Part shown: piece by piece, positions 1 through 6,724 of the stretch
Position numbering within the stretch: position 1 is the first letter of the stretch
How the letters are laid out: each line of letters opens with the position of its first letter
Source: Catenulispora sp.
Lineage (GTDB): Bacteria > Actinomycetota > Actinomycetes > Streptomycetales > Catenulisporaceae
Reading direction: 5' to 3'
DNA: 36,067 bases
Assembly (NCBI GenBank): GCA_013361685.1
Contig: JABFXP010000495.1
Span: 1-36,067, forward strand
Notes under the pieces: model-generated
What the model was told of the DNA's origin: nothing
Database searches by the model: none
The model's input: only the letters and a program-made list of their open reading frames with translations
Made by a program: the position numbers and the translations under genes

Positions 1-2
1 TG

Positions 3-65
3 CGCGAGGGGTTCATGGCCGGCGTCGAGCAGGAACGCGCGGCCGCATCTGATGGGACGGCCTGA
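3..65 (+). CDS. C-terminal end of a gene cut by the window start
   Basis: An open frame enters from the left edge and ends at a TGA at 63-65, giving about 20 residues (REGFMAGVEQERAAASDGTA). The composition is typical of an actinobacterial C-terminal tail (Ala, Glu, Arg, Gly) and the third positions are mostly G or C. No domain can be recognised from so little sequence. It could also be a chance open frame, so only its existence as a possible gene end is claimed. Confidence 0.35.
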   Translation, partial: REGFMAGVEQERAAASDGTA

Positions 66-348
66 GACAGTCGGATCGGGCGACCTGCGCCTCGTGGGCG
101 ACCCACTGTGGCCACCGCGGTGGCGATCAACGAGACCCCGGCCACCACGCCCTCCCTCGGCTCGGGTTGGCCTGGGCCTCTTCCACCCAGGCGGCGAGGT
201 TCCTCGTTCGCCGAAAATCGGCGGTGTTCGTCGCTGAACGGAATTTGCGATGTGCTTCGCAACCCGCTGTCACCCTGGTGCCGCGATTCCCATCCGGATC
301 CGTGAGCGGGGCGTGCGGCCCAGCTTCGGGTAAGCGAAAGGACTGATC
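66..348. other. Intergenic stretch with a 14-bp palindrome
   Basis: No convincing gene lies here; the short open frames have poor third-position bias and no ribosome binding site. A perfect palindrome GCCACCGCGGTGGC sits at 111-124, and a looser CCTGGG/CCCAGG pair follows near 170-190. These could form a terminator for the cut gene or an operator, but there is no U-tract and no clear promoter. The last part (about 300-348) is the leader of the secreted-protein gene. Confidence 0.3.
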
Positions 349-807
349 ATGGTCACCAGGGGTGTGCGCGGCTGGAGATATGCGTTCCTTGCGATTCTGT
401 CCAGTATCGGGTTGAGCTCGTTGGCTCTGGCGCCTGCCGCCTCGGCCGACACGATGCGTACGGTGAACCTGGCCTACAGCTGTGCGACCGGGCTGCCGTA
501 CGGGCTGGAAGTCAACACCGGCTCGGGGTGGTACTACCCCGATGGCTCCAGCTACGCGGTCGGTACCACCAAGTACTTCACGGTCTACATCTCCGCCAGC
601 GCCAGTTCCTTCGCGTTCCAGCCCAGCTTCTGCGACAACCAGCCGCAGGTCAACAGCTATCCGCTGTGGGAGGGCTACACCTACAGCATCACGCCGGGCA
701 CCTCGACCATCAACGCCACCGGGTACACCAATGACTACGAGTACGACTACTACGGGTACCGCTACCTCTTGTACTACTGCTCGATCAGCTCGCTGACTTA
801 CAGCTGA
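349..807 (+). CDS. Small secreted tyrosine-rich protein, function unknown
   Basis: A 152-residue protein with a clear Sec signal peptide: a basic start (RGVRGWR), a hydrophobic core around residues 12-28 and an Ala-x-Ala cleavage site near residue 33 (AASA). The mature part of about 118 residues is rich in Tyr, Ser and Thr, has a Tyr/Asp cluster near residues 127-141 (NDYEYDYYGYRYL) and three cysteines that could support a disulfide. The ATG is preceded by GAAAGGA at 336-342, a good ribosome binding site. I do not recognise a family. Length and composition fit a small beta-rich exported protein, perhaps cell-wall associated or an inhibitor-like protein; that is inference. It stands alone, with no co-directional partner close enough for a clear operon. 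Confidence 0.75.
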   Translation: MVTRGVRGWRYAFLAILSSIGLSSLALAPAASADTMRTVNLAYSCATGLPYGLEVNTGSGWYYPDGSSYAVGTTKYFTVYISASASSFAFQPSFCDNQPQVNSYPLWEGYTYSITPGTSTINATGYTNDYEYDYYGYRYLLYYCSISSLTYS

Positions 808-890
808 GCTGAGCCGCGGTAGGTTCGCACGACCGTCGGCAGGGACAACTACCTTGGGACGGGAGGCGAGCGGGGAGGCGGGAGGCGGCG

Positions 891-1649
891 GTGGGCGGGA
901 CGATTCTTTGGCGATCAGGCGTGCTCGTTTTGACGGTGCTGCTGTTTGCGGTCTACTCCGCGCTGATGTTGGGTTTCGAGATCGGCGTCACGGTCGGGCT
1001 GCACATCGTCAAGAACATATGGCTCAACGTCGCCGGGGGTTTGCTGCTGTTCGTCGTGCCCATCTGCTTGTACGCCGCGATGCTTGCCGTAGAGGAAGAC
1101 AGCCTCGATGTGGGCTTCTTCGGGGGTGTCGTAGTCGCCCTCTGCGGGCTGGGCGTTGCGGCTCAGCTATATCAGGGCTTGGATGAGCGCGCATTGCACG
1201 AGCACGGTCGCCAGGTGCAAGCCGTCGTGTCCCACGTGTACTGGCAGGACGGCGGCTCGGATGCGCCCACCCGCATGGTCGACTTCACGGACTTGTCCGG
1301 TCAGCCGGTTCCCGGCGCGCTCGCCGGGGCCGGCGGGCTGAAAGTCGGCCAGCGGGTGACCGTCACTGTGGATCCCGCCGGGAAGGTGCCGATGGCTCTG
1401 GGAACGCCGACCGGGGCCGGAGCCTTCCACACTGCGAAGATCGCCGGCGGCATCGAGGAACTCGCCCTCATATGGCCGGCCTACCGGGGTGCGGCGGTCT
1501 TCCTCCGGACAAAGAAGCCACGCAAGCCACAGGACCTGCAAGAATTTCTGGAACCGCTGGTACCGCAGGCTGAGCCTGTCTCGCAGATCGAGCGGACCGC
1601 GACAATCGATGAAACAGAGGATGAGCCGAGGCGATCGACCTCGGCCTAG
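891..1649 (+). CDS. Membrane protein with three N-terminal TM segments and a small extramembrane domain
   Basis: A 252-residue protein starting with GTG behind a purine-rich GGAGGCGGGAGG stretch. Residues about 8-28, 43-66 and 75-93 are strongly hydrophobic and predict three membrane helices. A domain at about residues 105-165 (VVSHVYW, a central FTDLSGQPV and RVTVTVDP) looks like the beta-rich DUF3592-type module found in actinobacterial membrane proteins, where a polar domain follows membrane helices. The C-terminus is charged and low-complexity. The stop codon overlaps the stop of the opposing CGNR gene within a single CTAG. No enzymatic residues are recognisable, so the role stays open. 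The DUF3592 likeness is judged from the pattern only. Confidence 0.7.
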   Translation: MGGTILWRSGVLVLTVLLFAVYSALMLGFEIGVTVGLHIVKNIWLNVAGGLLLFVVPICLYAAMLAVEEDSLDVGFFGGVVVALCGLGVAAQLYQGLDERALHEHGRQVQAVVSHVYWQDGGSDAPTRMVDFTDLSGQPVPGALAGAGGLKVGQRVTVTVDPAGKVPMALGTPTGAGAFHTAKIAGGIEELALIWPAYRGAAVFLRTKKPRKPQDLQEFLEPLVPQAEPVSQIERTATIDETEDEPRRSTSA

Positions 1650-2317
1650 GCCTGGTCCTCGGCCAACTGCTTGACCTGGTGCTCGACCTTGGCCTGTCGG
1701 CGTCGACGGTAGGCGGCAGACCGGTCCTTGCTGCCGCAGGCCTCGTTCGAGCACCAGCGGCGGCGGCCCGGGCGGCTGGTGTCGACGAACAGCAGGGCGC
1801 ACTCGGGGCTGGCGCATTCGCGGATGCGGTCGGCGTGGGTGCCGGTGAACAGGTCGATGGCGTCGCGGGCGACGGTGCTCAGCGCCGCTGCCTGCGCGCC
1901 GGACTTCGGTGCGGTGAGTCTGCGTGCCCCGCCGTGCAGGACCGGGGTCAGAGGTGGGGCCGTGGCGGCGGTGTTGATGAGGGCCTCGTCGGCGGCGGTC
2001 AGGTCTCGTCCGGCGATCAGGGCTTTGGCACCGCGGTAGATCGCCTCGCGCAAAGTGCGGGCGCTGTCCAGGCCGGGTCGCGTCACGGTGATGGCTTCGT
2101 CGAGCAGACCGACCTCGCGATACCAGCGGGTCAGATCTTCGGGCGCGCGCAGGCGTTCGTACTCGCCGCGCCAGCGCTCGCCGACCGTGGCGACGAAGGC
2201 CAGGCACAGCCGCGCGGACCGGAAGTTGAACGCCAACTCCTCGGCGGGGATGTCAGCGGGCACGTCGGCGGCGACATCACGGGGCACATGATCCATCGCT
2301 GTTGCGCTCGGCTTCAC
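1646..2317 (-). CDS. CGNR zinc-finger (ABATE-domain) protein, probable regulator
   Basis: About 223 residues. The N-terminal part resembles the ABATE stress-response module (residues near 20-45, ELAFNFRSARLCLAFVATVG). The C-terminus carries the CGNR-type zinc finger: CASPECALLFVDTSRPGRRR followed by WCSNEACGSKDRSAAYRRRR. Both cysteine pairs are present (C-x4-C then C-x4-C), but the family signature CGNR reads CGSK here, a divergent variant. Such proteins are thought to be DNA-binding regulators in actinobacteria. Two starts are possible: ATG at 2296, or GTG at 2317, which would place the codon exactly at the transcription start expected from the minus-strand -10 TATACT at 2329-2324. I chose the leaderless GTG. 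The gene diverges from the DUF6817-like gene across a shared palindrome, which suggests it represses that promoter. Confidence 0.82.
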   Translation of the reverse strand: MKPSATAMDHVPRDVAADVPADIPAEELAFNFRSARLCLAFVATVGERWRGEYERLRAPEDLTRWYREVGLLDEAITVTRPGLDSARTLREAIYRGAKALIAGRDLTAADEALINTAATAPPLTPVLHGGARRLTAPKSGAQAAALSTVARDAIDLFTGTHADRIRECASPECALLFVDTSRPGRRRWCSNEACGSKDRSAAYRRRRQAKVEHQVKQLAEDQA

Positions 2318-2342
2318 GTCACTAGTATAACTCGTGACGTGA
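2314..2342. promoter_or_regulatory. Palindromic bidirectional promoter/operator between divergent genes
   Basis: A 29-bp dyad: TCACGTCACTAGT at 2314-2326 and ACTCGTGACGTGA at 2330-2342, matching at 12 of 13 arm positions. Its A/T-rich centre holds -10-like hexamers on both strands: TATAAC at 2326-2331 (or TAGTAT at 2323-2328) on plus and TATACT at 2329-2324 on minus. Both GTG start codons lie inside the arms, at 2339 on plus and 2317 on minus, each exactly 11 bases from the centre at 2328. This predicts two leaderless mRNAs. A TTGCGC at 2302-2307 may serve as the plus-strand -35 with an 18-bp spacer. A repressor bound here would block both directions. Confidence 0.7.
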
Positions 2343-2920
2343 GCGAGATTCTCAACGAACCCGCATCCGACAACCGTTCCGACATCGAGGAGTTTTTGCG
2401 CGCTCGGGGCGCCGCCGACATGGCGCACCCCGGCGGAACGCTGCTGGACCATCTGCTCCGCGTCCGCCGCCGGCTCGCGGACTGGGGCGCGCCGCGTGCG
2501 GTCCAGATCGCGGGCCTTTGCCACGCGGCCTACGGGACCGACGGCTTCGCGCCGTCTCTGCTGGACCTGACCGGTCGCGGAACCCTCGCCGAGGTGATCG
2601 GCGAGCGGGCTGAGGCGTTGGTGTACCTGTATGGCAGTTGCGACCGGGGGACCACTTATCCGCGTCTGCGCAACGGCGAGAGTCCGGCCTTCCGCGACCG
2701 GTTCACGGGAACCGAGAGTGATCCGGACGACGAGGATCTACGGGCCTTCCTGGAGATCACCGCGGCGAACGAGCTCGACGTGTTCGAGCACAACGAGGAG
2801 TTGGCGACTCGTTACGGCGCGGGGCTGTACCAGCTGCTGGAGCCCGTCCATGCGCTGCTCTCCCCCGCCGCGTGGGAGGCGGTGCGGTTCGATCTGCGAA
2901 GCCGCACCGACCCATCGTGA
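2339..2920 (+). CDS. DUF6817-like protein (HD-like helical fold), function unknown
   Basis: A 193-residue soluble protein. Recognisable features are LLDHLLRVRRRLADWGAP at about residues 37-54, AGLCHAAYGTDGF at about 59-71 and an acidic region later. The pattern of an H in LLDHLLR and a CHAAYG motif resembles the DUF6817 family, helical proteins with an HD-domain-like arrangement (His, then His near a conserved Tyr/Gly). Similar proteins occur in natural-product clusters and as stand-alone genes. The GTG at 2339 lies inside the right arm of the shared palindrome, so the mRNA is probably leaderless, and there is no ribosome binding site. The start was placed where the family-like sequence begins; the upstream in-frame extension is antisense to the CGNR gene. 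The catalytic role is not established. Confidence 0.75.
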   Translation: MSEILNEPASDNRSDIEEFLRARGAADMAHPGGTLLDHLLRVRRRLADWGAPRAVQIAGLCHAAYGTDGFAPSLLDLTGRGTLAEVIGERAEALVYLYGSCDRGTTYPRLRNGESPAFRDRFTGTESDPDDEDLRAFLEITAANELDVFEHNEELATRYGAGLYQLLEPVHALLSPAAWEAVRFDLRSRTDPS

Positions 2921-2976
2921 GTCTAAGTCTGGGGTCGATGGTCCGGACCATCCACAACGCGAAAGGAGCCACCCGT

Positions 2977-3891
2977 ATGCGTATCGCCCACGCCGACCAC
3001 TTCGTCCTGACCGTTCGCGCCGTCGACGCCACGGTCGAGTGGTACCGCACCGTCCTCGGTATGCAGCCGGTCGTCTTCGGCGACGGCAGGCAGGCCCTCG
3101 CCTTCGGCAACCAGAAGTTCAACCTGCACCGTGCCGGACACGAGCTGGAACCCAAGGCCGCCACCCCGGCCCCGGGCTCGGCAGACCTGTGCCTGATCAG
3201 CGCCGTCCCCCTCGACGAGGTCCAAGAGCACCTGCGAGCGCTCGGCGTGCCGATCGAGGTCGGCCCGGTCACCCGCACCGGCGCCACCGGACCGATCACC
3301 AGCGTCTATCTCCGCGACCCGGACCGGAACCTGATCGAGATCAGCACCTACGACGCCGGCCGCCCCCAGGCCCCCGACCCCTACGACCTGCTCCCGCCGG
3401 TCCCCGCGATGGAACTGACCAGTGACGACATCGCCGACGGCGTGACCCTGAACGCACGCCACGTGCACGACGGACTCGGCGCAGGGAACCAGTCCCCCGC
3501 GCTGTCCTGGACCGGCGCGCCGCCGCCGACCCGGGGTTTCGCCGTCACCTGCTATGACCCGGATGCCCCGACTGGAAGCGGCTTCTGGCATTGGCTACTG
3601 CTCGGCTTGCCCGCCGACTGCAAGAGTCTTCCCGCCGATGCCGGACGGGGCGACGGCACGCAGTTGCCGGCCGGCGCCTTCCACGCGCGCAACGACTTCG
3701 GCCAGGCGGCGTACGGCGGCGCCTACCCGCCGGCCGGTGATCCAGAGCACCGTTACCTGTTCGCCGTCCACGCCCTGGACACCGACGATCTCGGCCTGGG
3801 CCCGGACGCGCCCGCCGGATATGCGGGTTTGGTCCTTACCGCACACACGATCGCGCGCGGCGTGCTGCGGCCGACCTTCGGACGTGACTGA
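2977..3891 (+). CDS. Fusion of a VOC-family domain and a YbhB/YbcL-type PEBP domain
   Basis: A 304-residue two-domain protein. Residues about 1-125 form a vicinal-oxygen-chelate domain (glyoxalase/bleomycin-resistance/dioxygenase superfamily): HADHFVLTVRAVDATVEWY, GMQPVVFGDGRQALAFGNQKFNLH and YLRDPDRNLIEIS, with metal-type residues at H6, the H in KFNLH and E in NLIEI. Residues about 145-304 form a bacterial phosphatidylethanolamine-binding-protein domain: GNQSPALSWTGAP, CYDPDAPTGSGFWHW and a C-terminal HTIARG stretch. AAAGGAG at 2962-2968 sits just ahead of the ATG. The stop overlaps the next ATG by one base (TGATG), so it leads an operon. VOC and PEBP domains are usually separate genes, so the fusion may couple small-molecule handling with a ligand-binding module. 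The substrate is unknown. Confidence 0.85.
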   Translation: MRIAHADHFVLTVRAVDATVEWYRTVLGMQPVVFGDGRQALAFGNQKFNLHRAGHELEPKAATPAPGSADLCLISAVPLDEVQEHLRALGVPIEVGPVTRTGATGPITSVYLRDPDRNLIEISTYDAGRPQAPDPYDLLPPVPAMELTSDDIADGVTLNARHVHDGLGAGNQSPALSWTGAPPPTRGFAVTCYDPDAPTGSGFWHWLLLGLPADCKSLPADAGRGDGTQLPAGAFHARNDFGQAAYGGAYPPAGDPEHRYLFAVHALDTDDLGLGPDAPAGYAGLVLTAHTIARGVLRPTFGRD

Positions 3892-4643
3892 TGGCCCGCA
3901 CCGAATACGACCGCACGACAGCCGCGAGCTTCAAAGCGGTCCGGGAGATCCGGCGCGACGGGCTGGACGCCTGGAAGGCCGCGATCTTTCGGCACCTGAA
4001 CCCCGAGCCGGGCATGACCGTCGTGGACGTCGGCGCCGGAACCGGGGCGTTCGCGGCGGCGATGTGCGACTGGTTCTCAGTGAAGGTGATCGCCGTCGAG
4101 CCGGCGCCTGCTATGCGAGCCCTGATAGCGGACCGATCAGACGTCGAAGTCCGGGACGGCCACGCTGCCGAGATCCCCGTCCCGGACGGCAGCGCGGACG
4201 CGGCATGGCTGTCCACCGTCACCCACCACGTCCCCGATCTCGCCGCCGCGGCCCGCGAGATCCGCCGCGTGCTGCGCCCCGGAGCGCCGGTCCTCATTCG
4301 CAACGCCTTCGCTGGACGCTATGAGCGGCTGCGCATCGTGCGCTGGTTTCCCGAAGTGACCCGTGTGCTCGACACCTATCCGTCGGTCGAGCAGACCTGC
4401 CGAGCATTCGAAGAGGCCGGATTCACCCAGACGGCTCTGGAGCCGGTGCCGCAGGCGGATATCAGGAGTCTGTCCGAGTTCCTGGACCGGGTCGACACGC
4501 TGCGCACCGCCGACACCCTGATGCGCAGCCTGACCGACGCCGAATTCGAGCGCGGCAAGAACCGGATCCGCGAAGCGGCAGCCCGCGAGGACGCCCAGGA
4601 CGTCGACCTCACCTCGGCCTTGGACCTGCTCGTCCTTCGCTGA
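3891..4643 (+). CDS. Class I SAM-dependent methyltransferase
   Basis: A 250-residue protein with the Methyltransf_11/25 pattern. Motif I VVDVGAGTGAFAAAM is at about residues 44-58, the acidic residue ending the second strand is in VIAVEPAPAM at about 65-74, and the post-I region has VRDGHAAEIPVPDGSADAAW (about 87-106). Then come LSTVTHHVPDLAAAAREIRRVLRPGAPVLIRN (about 107-138). It therefore binds SAM and methylates a small molecule; the substrate cannot be read from the sequence. The start ATG overlaps the stop of the VOC-PEBP gene by one base, indicating translational coupling. The ketopantoate-reductase-like gene follows after 47 bp, so all three are probably co-transcribed. Confidence 0.9.
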   Translation: MARTEYDRTTAASFKAVREIRRDGLDAWKAAIFRHLNPEPGMTVVDVGAGTGAFAAAMCDWFSVKVIAVEPAPAMRALIADRSDVEVRDGHAAEIPVPDGSADAAWLSTVTHHVPDLAAAAREIRRVLRPGAPVLIRNAFAGRYERLRIVRWFPEVTRVLDTYPSVEQTCRAFEEAGFTQTALEPVPQADIRSLSEFLDRVDTLRTADTLMRSLTDAEFERGKNRIREAAAREDAQDVDLTSALDLLVLR

Positions 4644-4690
4644 CGACTCCGGCTTCTCAGACAAAGAACATAGAACAGACAAGGAACACC

Positions 4691-5599
4691 GTGAACAACA
4701 CACAACCATGGACTGTCGCCGTCCTCGGCCCCGGTGGCGTGGGCGGGCTGCTCGCCGCTTTGCTGTCCCGCGCCGGCCACCGGGTGATATGCGTGGCCGG
4801 CGAATCGACAGCGCAGACTCTGGCGCGCGACGGCATCAGCGTGCGCAGCGCTCACTTCGGCGACTTCGCCGCACCGGTGGCGGCCACCACGCTCCTGACC
4901 GAGCCGGTCGACCTGTGCCTGATCACCTGCAAGCAGACGGCCCTGGACGCGGCCCTGGAGCGCGTTCCCGCCGAGGTGCTGGCCGACGGCCTGGTCGTGC
5001 CGCTGCTGAACGGCGTTGAGCACCCCGCGCTACTGCGGCAGCTGTATCGGCCCGAGCAGGTCGTGCCGGGCGTGATCCGCGTCGAATCGACGCGCACAGC
5101 GCCGGGCCGGATCGTCCACGGCAGCCCGTTCGTGCAGATCGACCTGGCCAGCGCGACCGCCGGGCAGGAGCGGATCGAGGCAGCGGCCGCCGTGTTCGCG
5201 GACGCGGGCATCCAGACCCGGGTGCTCCCGGACGAGACCGCGGCCCTGTGGGCGAAGATGTCGTTCCTCGCCCCTATGGCCCTGCTGACCACCCGCTACG
5301 ACATCACCGTCGGCGACCTGCGGACGCGGCATCGGGATGAGCTGCTGACGCTGGTCGACGAGGCGACAGCGGTGGCCCGCGCGTGCGGAGCGGACGCGGA
5401 CTCTGATGCGGTCGTGAAGGTCTACGACGCCTTCCCGGCCGAAACGAAGTCCTCGATGCAACGCGACGCCGAAGCCGGAAGTGCCACGGAGCTGGACGCC
5501 ATCGGCGGCGCACTGCTGCGTGCTGCCGGCCTGCACGGCGTCGTCACGCCGCTGGCCGCACGGCTGGTCGCGGAACTGGCGACCGCGCCGAGGCCTTGA
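4691..5599 (+). CDS. Ketopantoate reductase (ApbA/PanE)-family oxidoreductase
   Basis: A 302-residue NAD(P)-dependent reductase. An N-terminal Rossmann fold has VAVLGPGGVGGLLAALLSRAGH (about residues 9-30), with the GxGxxG-type turn as GPGGVGG. Further family marks are LCLITCKQTALDAAL (about 75-89), PLLNGVEHPALL (about 103-114) with the N-G-V segment near the nicotinamide, and WAKMSFLAPMALLTT (about 184-198) carrying the conserved Lys. PanE reduces ketopantoate to pantoate for coenzyme A, but this family also includes many secondary 2-oxoacid reductases. Its place behind a methyltransferase and a VOC-PEBP fusion argues for a specialised role rather than pantothenate synthesis. GTG start with AAGGA at about 4680-4684. 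About 65 bp separates it from the convergent deacetylase gene. Confidence 0.85.
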   Translation: MNNTQPWTVAVLGPGGVGGLLAALLSRAGHRVICVAGESTAQTLARDGISVRSAHFGDFAAPVAATTLLTEPVDLCLITCKQTALDAALERVPAEVLADGLVVPLLNGVEHPALLRQLYRPEQVVPGVIRVESTRTAPGRIVHGSPFVQIDLASATAGQERIEAAAAVFADAGIQTRVLPDETAALWAKMSFLAPMALLTTRYDITVGDLRTRHRDELLTLVDEATAVARACGADADSDAVVKVYDAFPAETKSSMQRDAEAGSATELDAIGGALLRAAGLHGVVTPLAARLVAELATAPRP

Positions 5600-5665
5600 T
5601 AGAGGCGCAGCGCCAGCTAGTGCAGATCAGTGCCCTGATGGACCGACAAGGGCTCGGTGCTCGGG

Positions 5666-6523
5666 TCATCCGGCGAGCCGCGCCAGGTAGTGCTCAGCGA
5701 TTTCGTCGCTCGTCGTCAGCCATACGCCTTCGTGGCCGGTGATGTACGCGAGCGCCTGATCGAGATACTTCGCGCGGAACGCCTGCCCCATGACGAACGG
5801 GTGCAAGGCCAGCGCCATGACGCGGCCGCTGTCGGCGGACTCGGCGTAGAGCTGGTCGAACTGGTCGGTGAGCATCTGCACGAAGTCGGGACCGGTCGCG
5901 CCGTGCATCGTGAAGATGCCCAGGTCGTTGAGTTCGAGCGAGTACGGCACGCTCAGCATGCCGGGGACGTTCAGGTGGTAGGGCTGGTCGTCGTTGGTCC
6001 AGTCCAGCACATAGGTCAGGCCGAGTTCGGCAAGCAGGGACGGGGTCTGGAACGTCTCGGTGAGCGCCGGGCCGAGCCAGCCGTGCGGACGCCGGCCGGT
6101 CGACTTCTCGATCACCTCGACCACCTCGGTCAGGTAGGCGCGTTCGTCGTCGACGTCGGCTTGGAGCGTGGAATTGTTCTTGCCGTGGGCCAGCCACGCC
6201 CAGCCGCGGGCGGTGCCCGCCTCGATGATCTGCGGGTATTGCTCGCAGACGTCGGAGTTGAGAAGCACGCTCGGCCGGATTCCGTGCCGGTCGAGGATGT
6301 CCGCGAGGCGCCAGATCGCCACGCGCGGTCCGTAGTCGCGCCACCCGTAGTTCAGTGGATCGGGTACCAGGGCGGCGGTCGCCTCGTTGATGCTGGTAGC
6401 GGGGCGATCGACGGTGAAGTGCTCGACGTTCAGGCCTACGTAGAAGGCGACGCGGGCGCCCTCCGGCCAACGGATCGGTGCGCGCTCGGTGATCGGGCTG
6501 TAGTCGAACAGGGTGTTCTCCAT
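5666..6523 (-). CDS. Polysaccharide deacetylase-family protein (PuuE allantoinase-like)
   Basis: A 285-residue protein of the NodB-fold family, in the PuuE-like subgroup. It shows YGWRDYGPRVAIWRLADILDRHGIRPSVLLNSDVCE (roughly residues 79-114), the marks LAHGKNNS (about 129-136) and PHGWLGPALTETFQTPSLLAELGLTYVLDWTNDDQPY (about 161-197), and a C-terminal LHPFVMG. PuuE-type members hydrolyse C-N bonds in small cyclic amides rather than acting on polysaccharide. The classical NodB TFDDG motif is not present, so the metal site differs; His131 in AHGKN is a candidate ligand. The ATG at 6523 is chosen because GAAAGG lies just upstream on the minus strand. Upstream in-frame codons lack coding bias. 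It diverges from an AraC regulator, a plausible controller. Confidence 0.85.
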   Translation of the reverse strand: MENTLFDYSPITERAPIRWPEGARVAFYVGLNVEHFTVDRPATSINEATAALVPDPLNYGWRDYGPRVAIWRLADILDRHGIRPSVLLNSDVCEQYPQIIEAGTARGWAWLAHGKNNSTLQADVDDERAYLTEVVEVIEKSTGRRPHGWLGPALTETFQTPSLLAELGLTYVLDWTNDDQPYHLNVPGMLSVPYSLELNDLGIFTMHGATGPDFVQMLTDQFDQLYAESADSGRVMALALHPFVMGQAFRAKYLDQALAYITGHEGVWLTTSDEIAEHYLARLAG

Positions 6524-6724
6524 GGCGTGCCTTTCGGATCTGTTGCGCAAGCCGCTGTGGCTTGTCCATGGACGAAGGTATGGACCGGAAAGGCGCGGCA
6601 GGAGGTCCGAAGACGCCAGCAAGCGGGCCGAAGGCGTCATCGCGTTGCGGCTCTCTCGCTTCGCGGGATACGAATGGGCGAGAAGCGATCACATCGTCTT
6701 CTGGAGGAAGTGAGGCCGCTCAAA

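Noticed and set aside
1679-2338. Upstream extension of the DUF6817-like gene
   Set aside because: It is antisense to the CGNR gene; family-like sequence starts only at the GTG at 2339.
5575-5680. A short open frame after the reductase reading DRAEALIEAQRQLVQISALM
   Set aside because: It looks helical, but it is short, has mixed third-position bias and no start or binding site. It may be a remnant but cannot be supported.
5657-6724. Long in-frame upstream extension of the AraC gene
   Set aside because: It is the antisense of the deacetylase gene and lacks coding bias near the boundary; the regulator's family-like sequence starts at about 6725.
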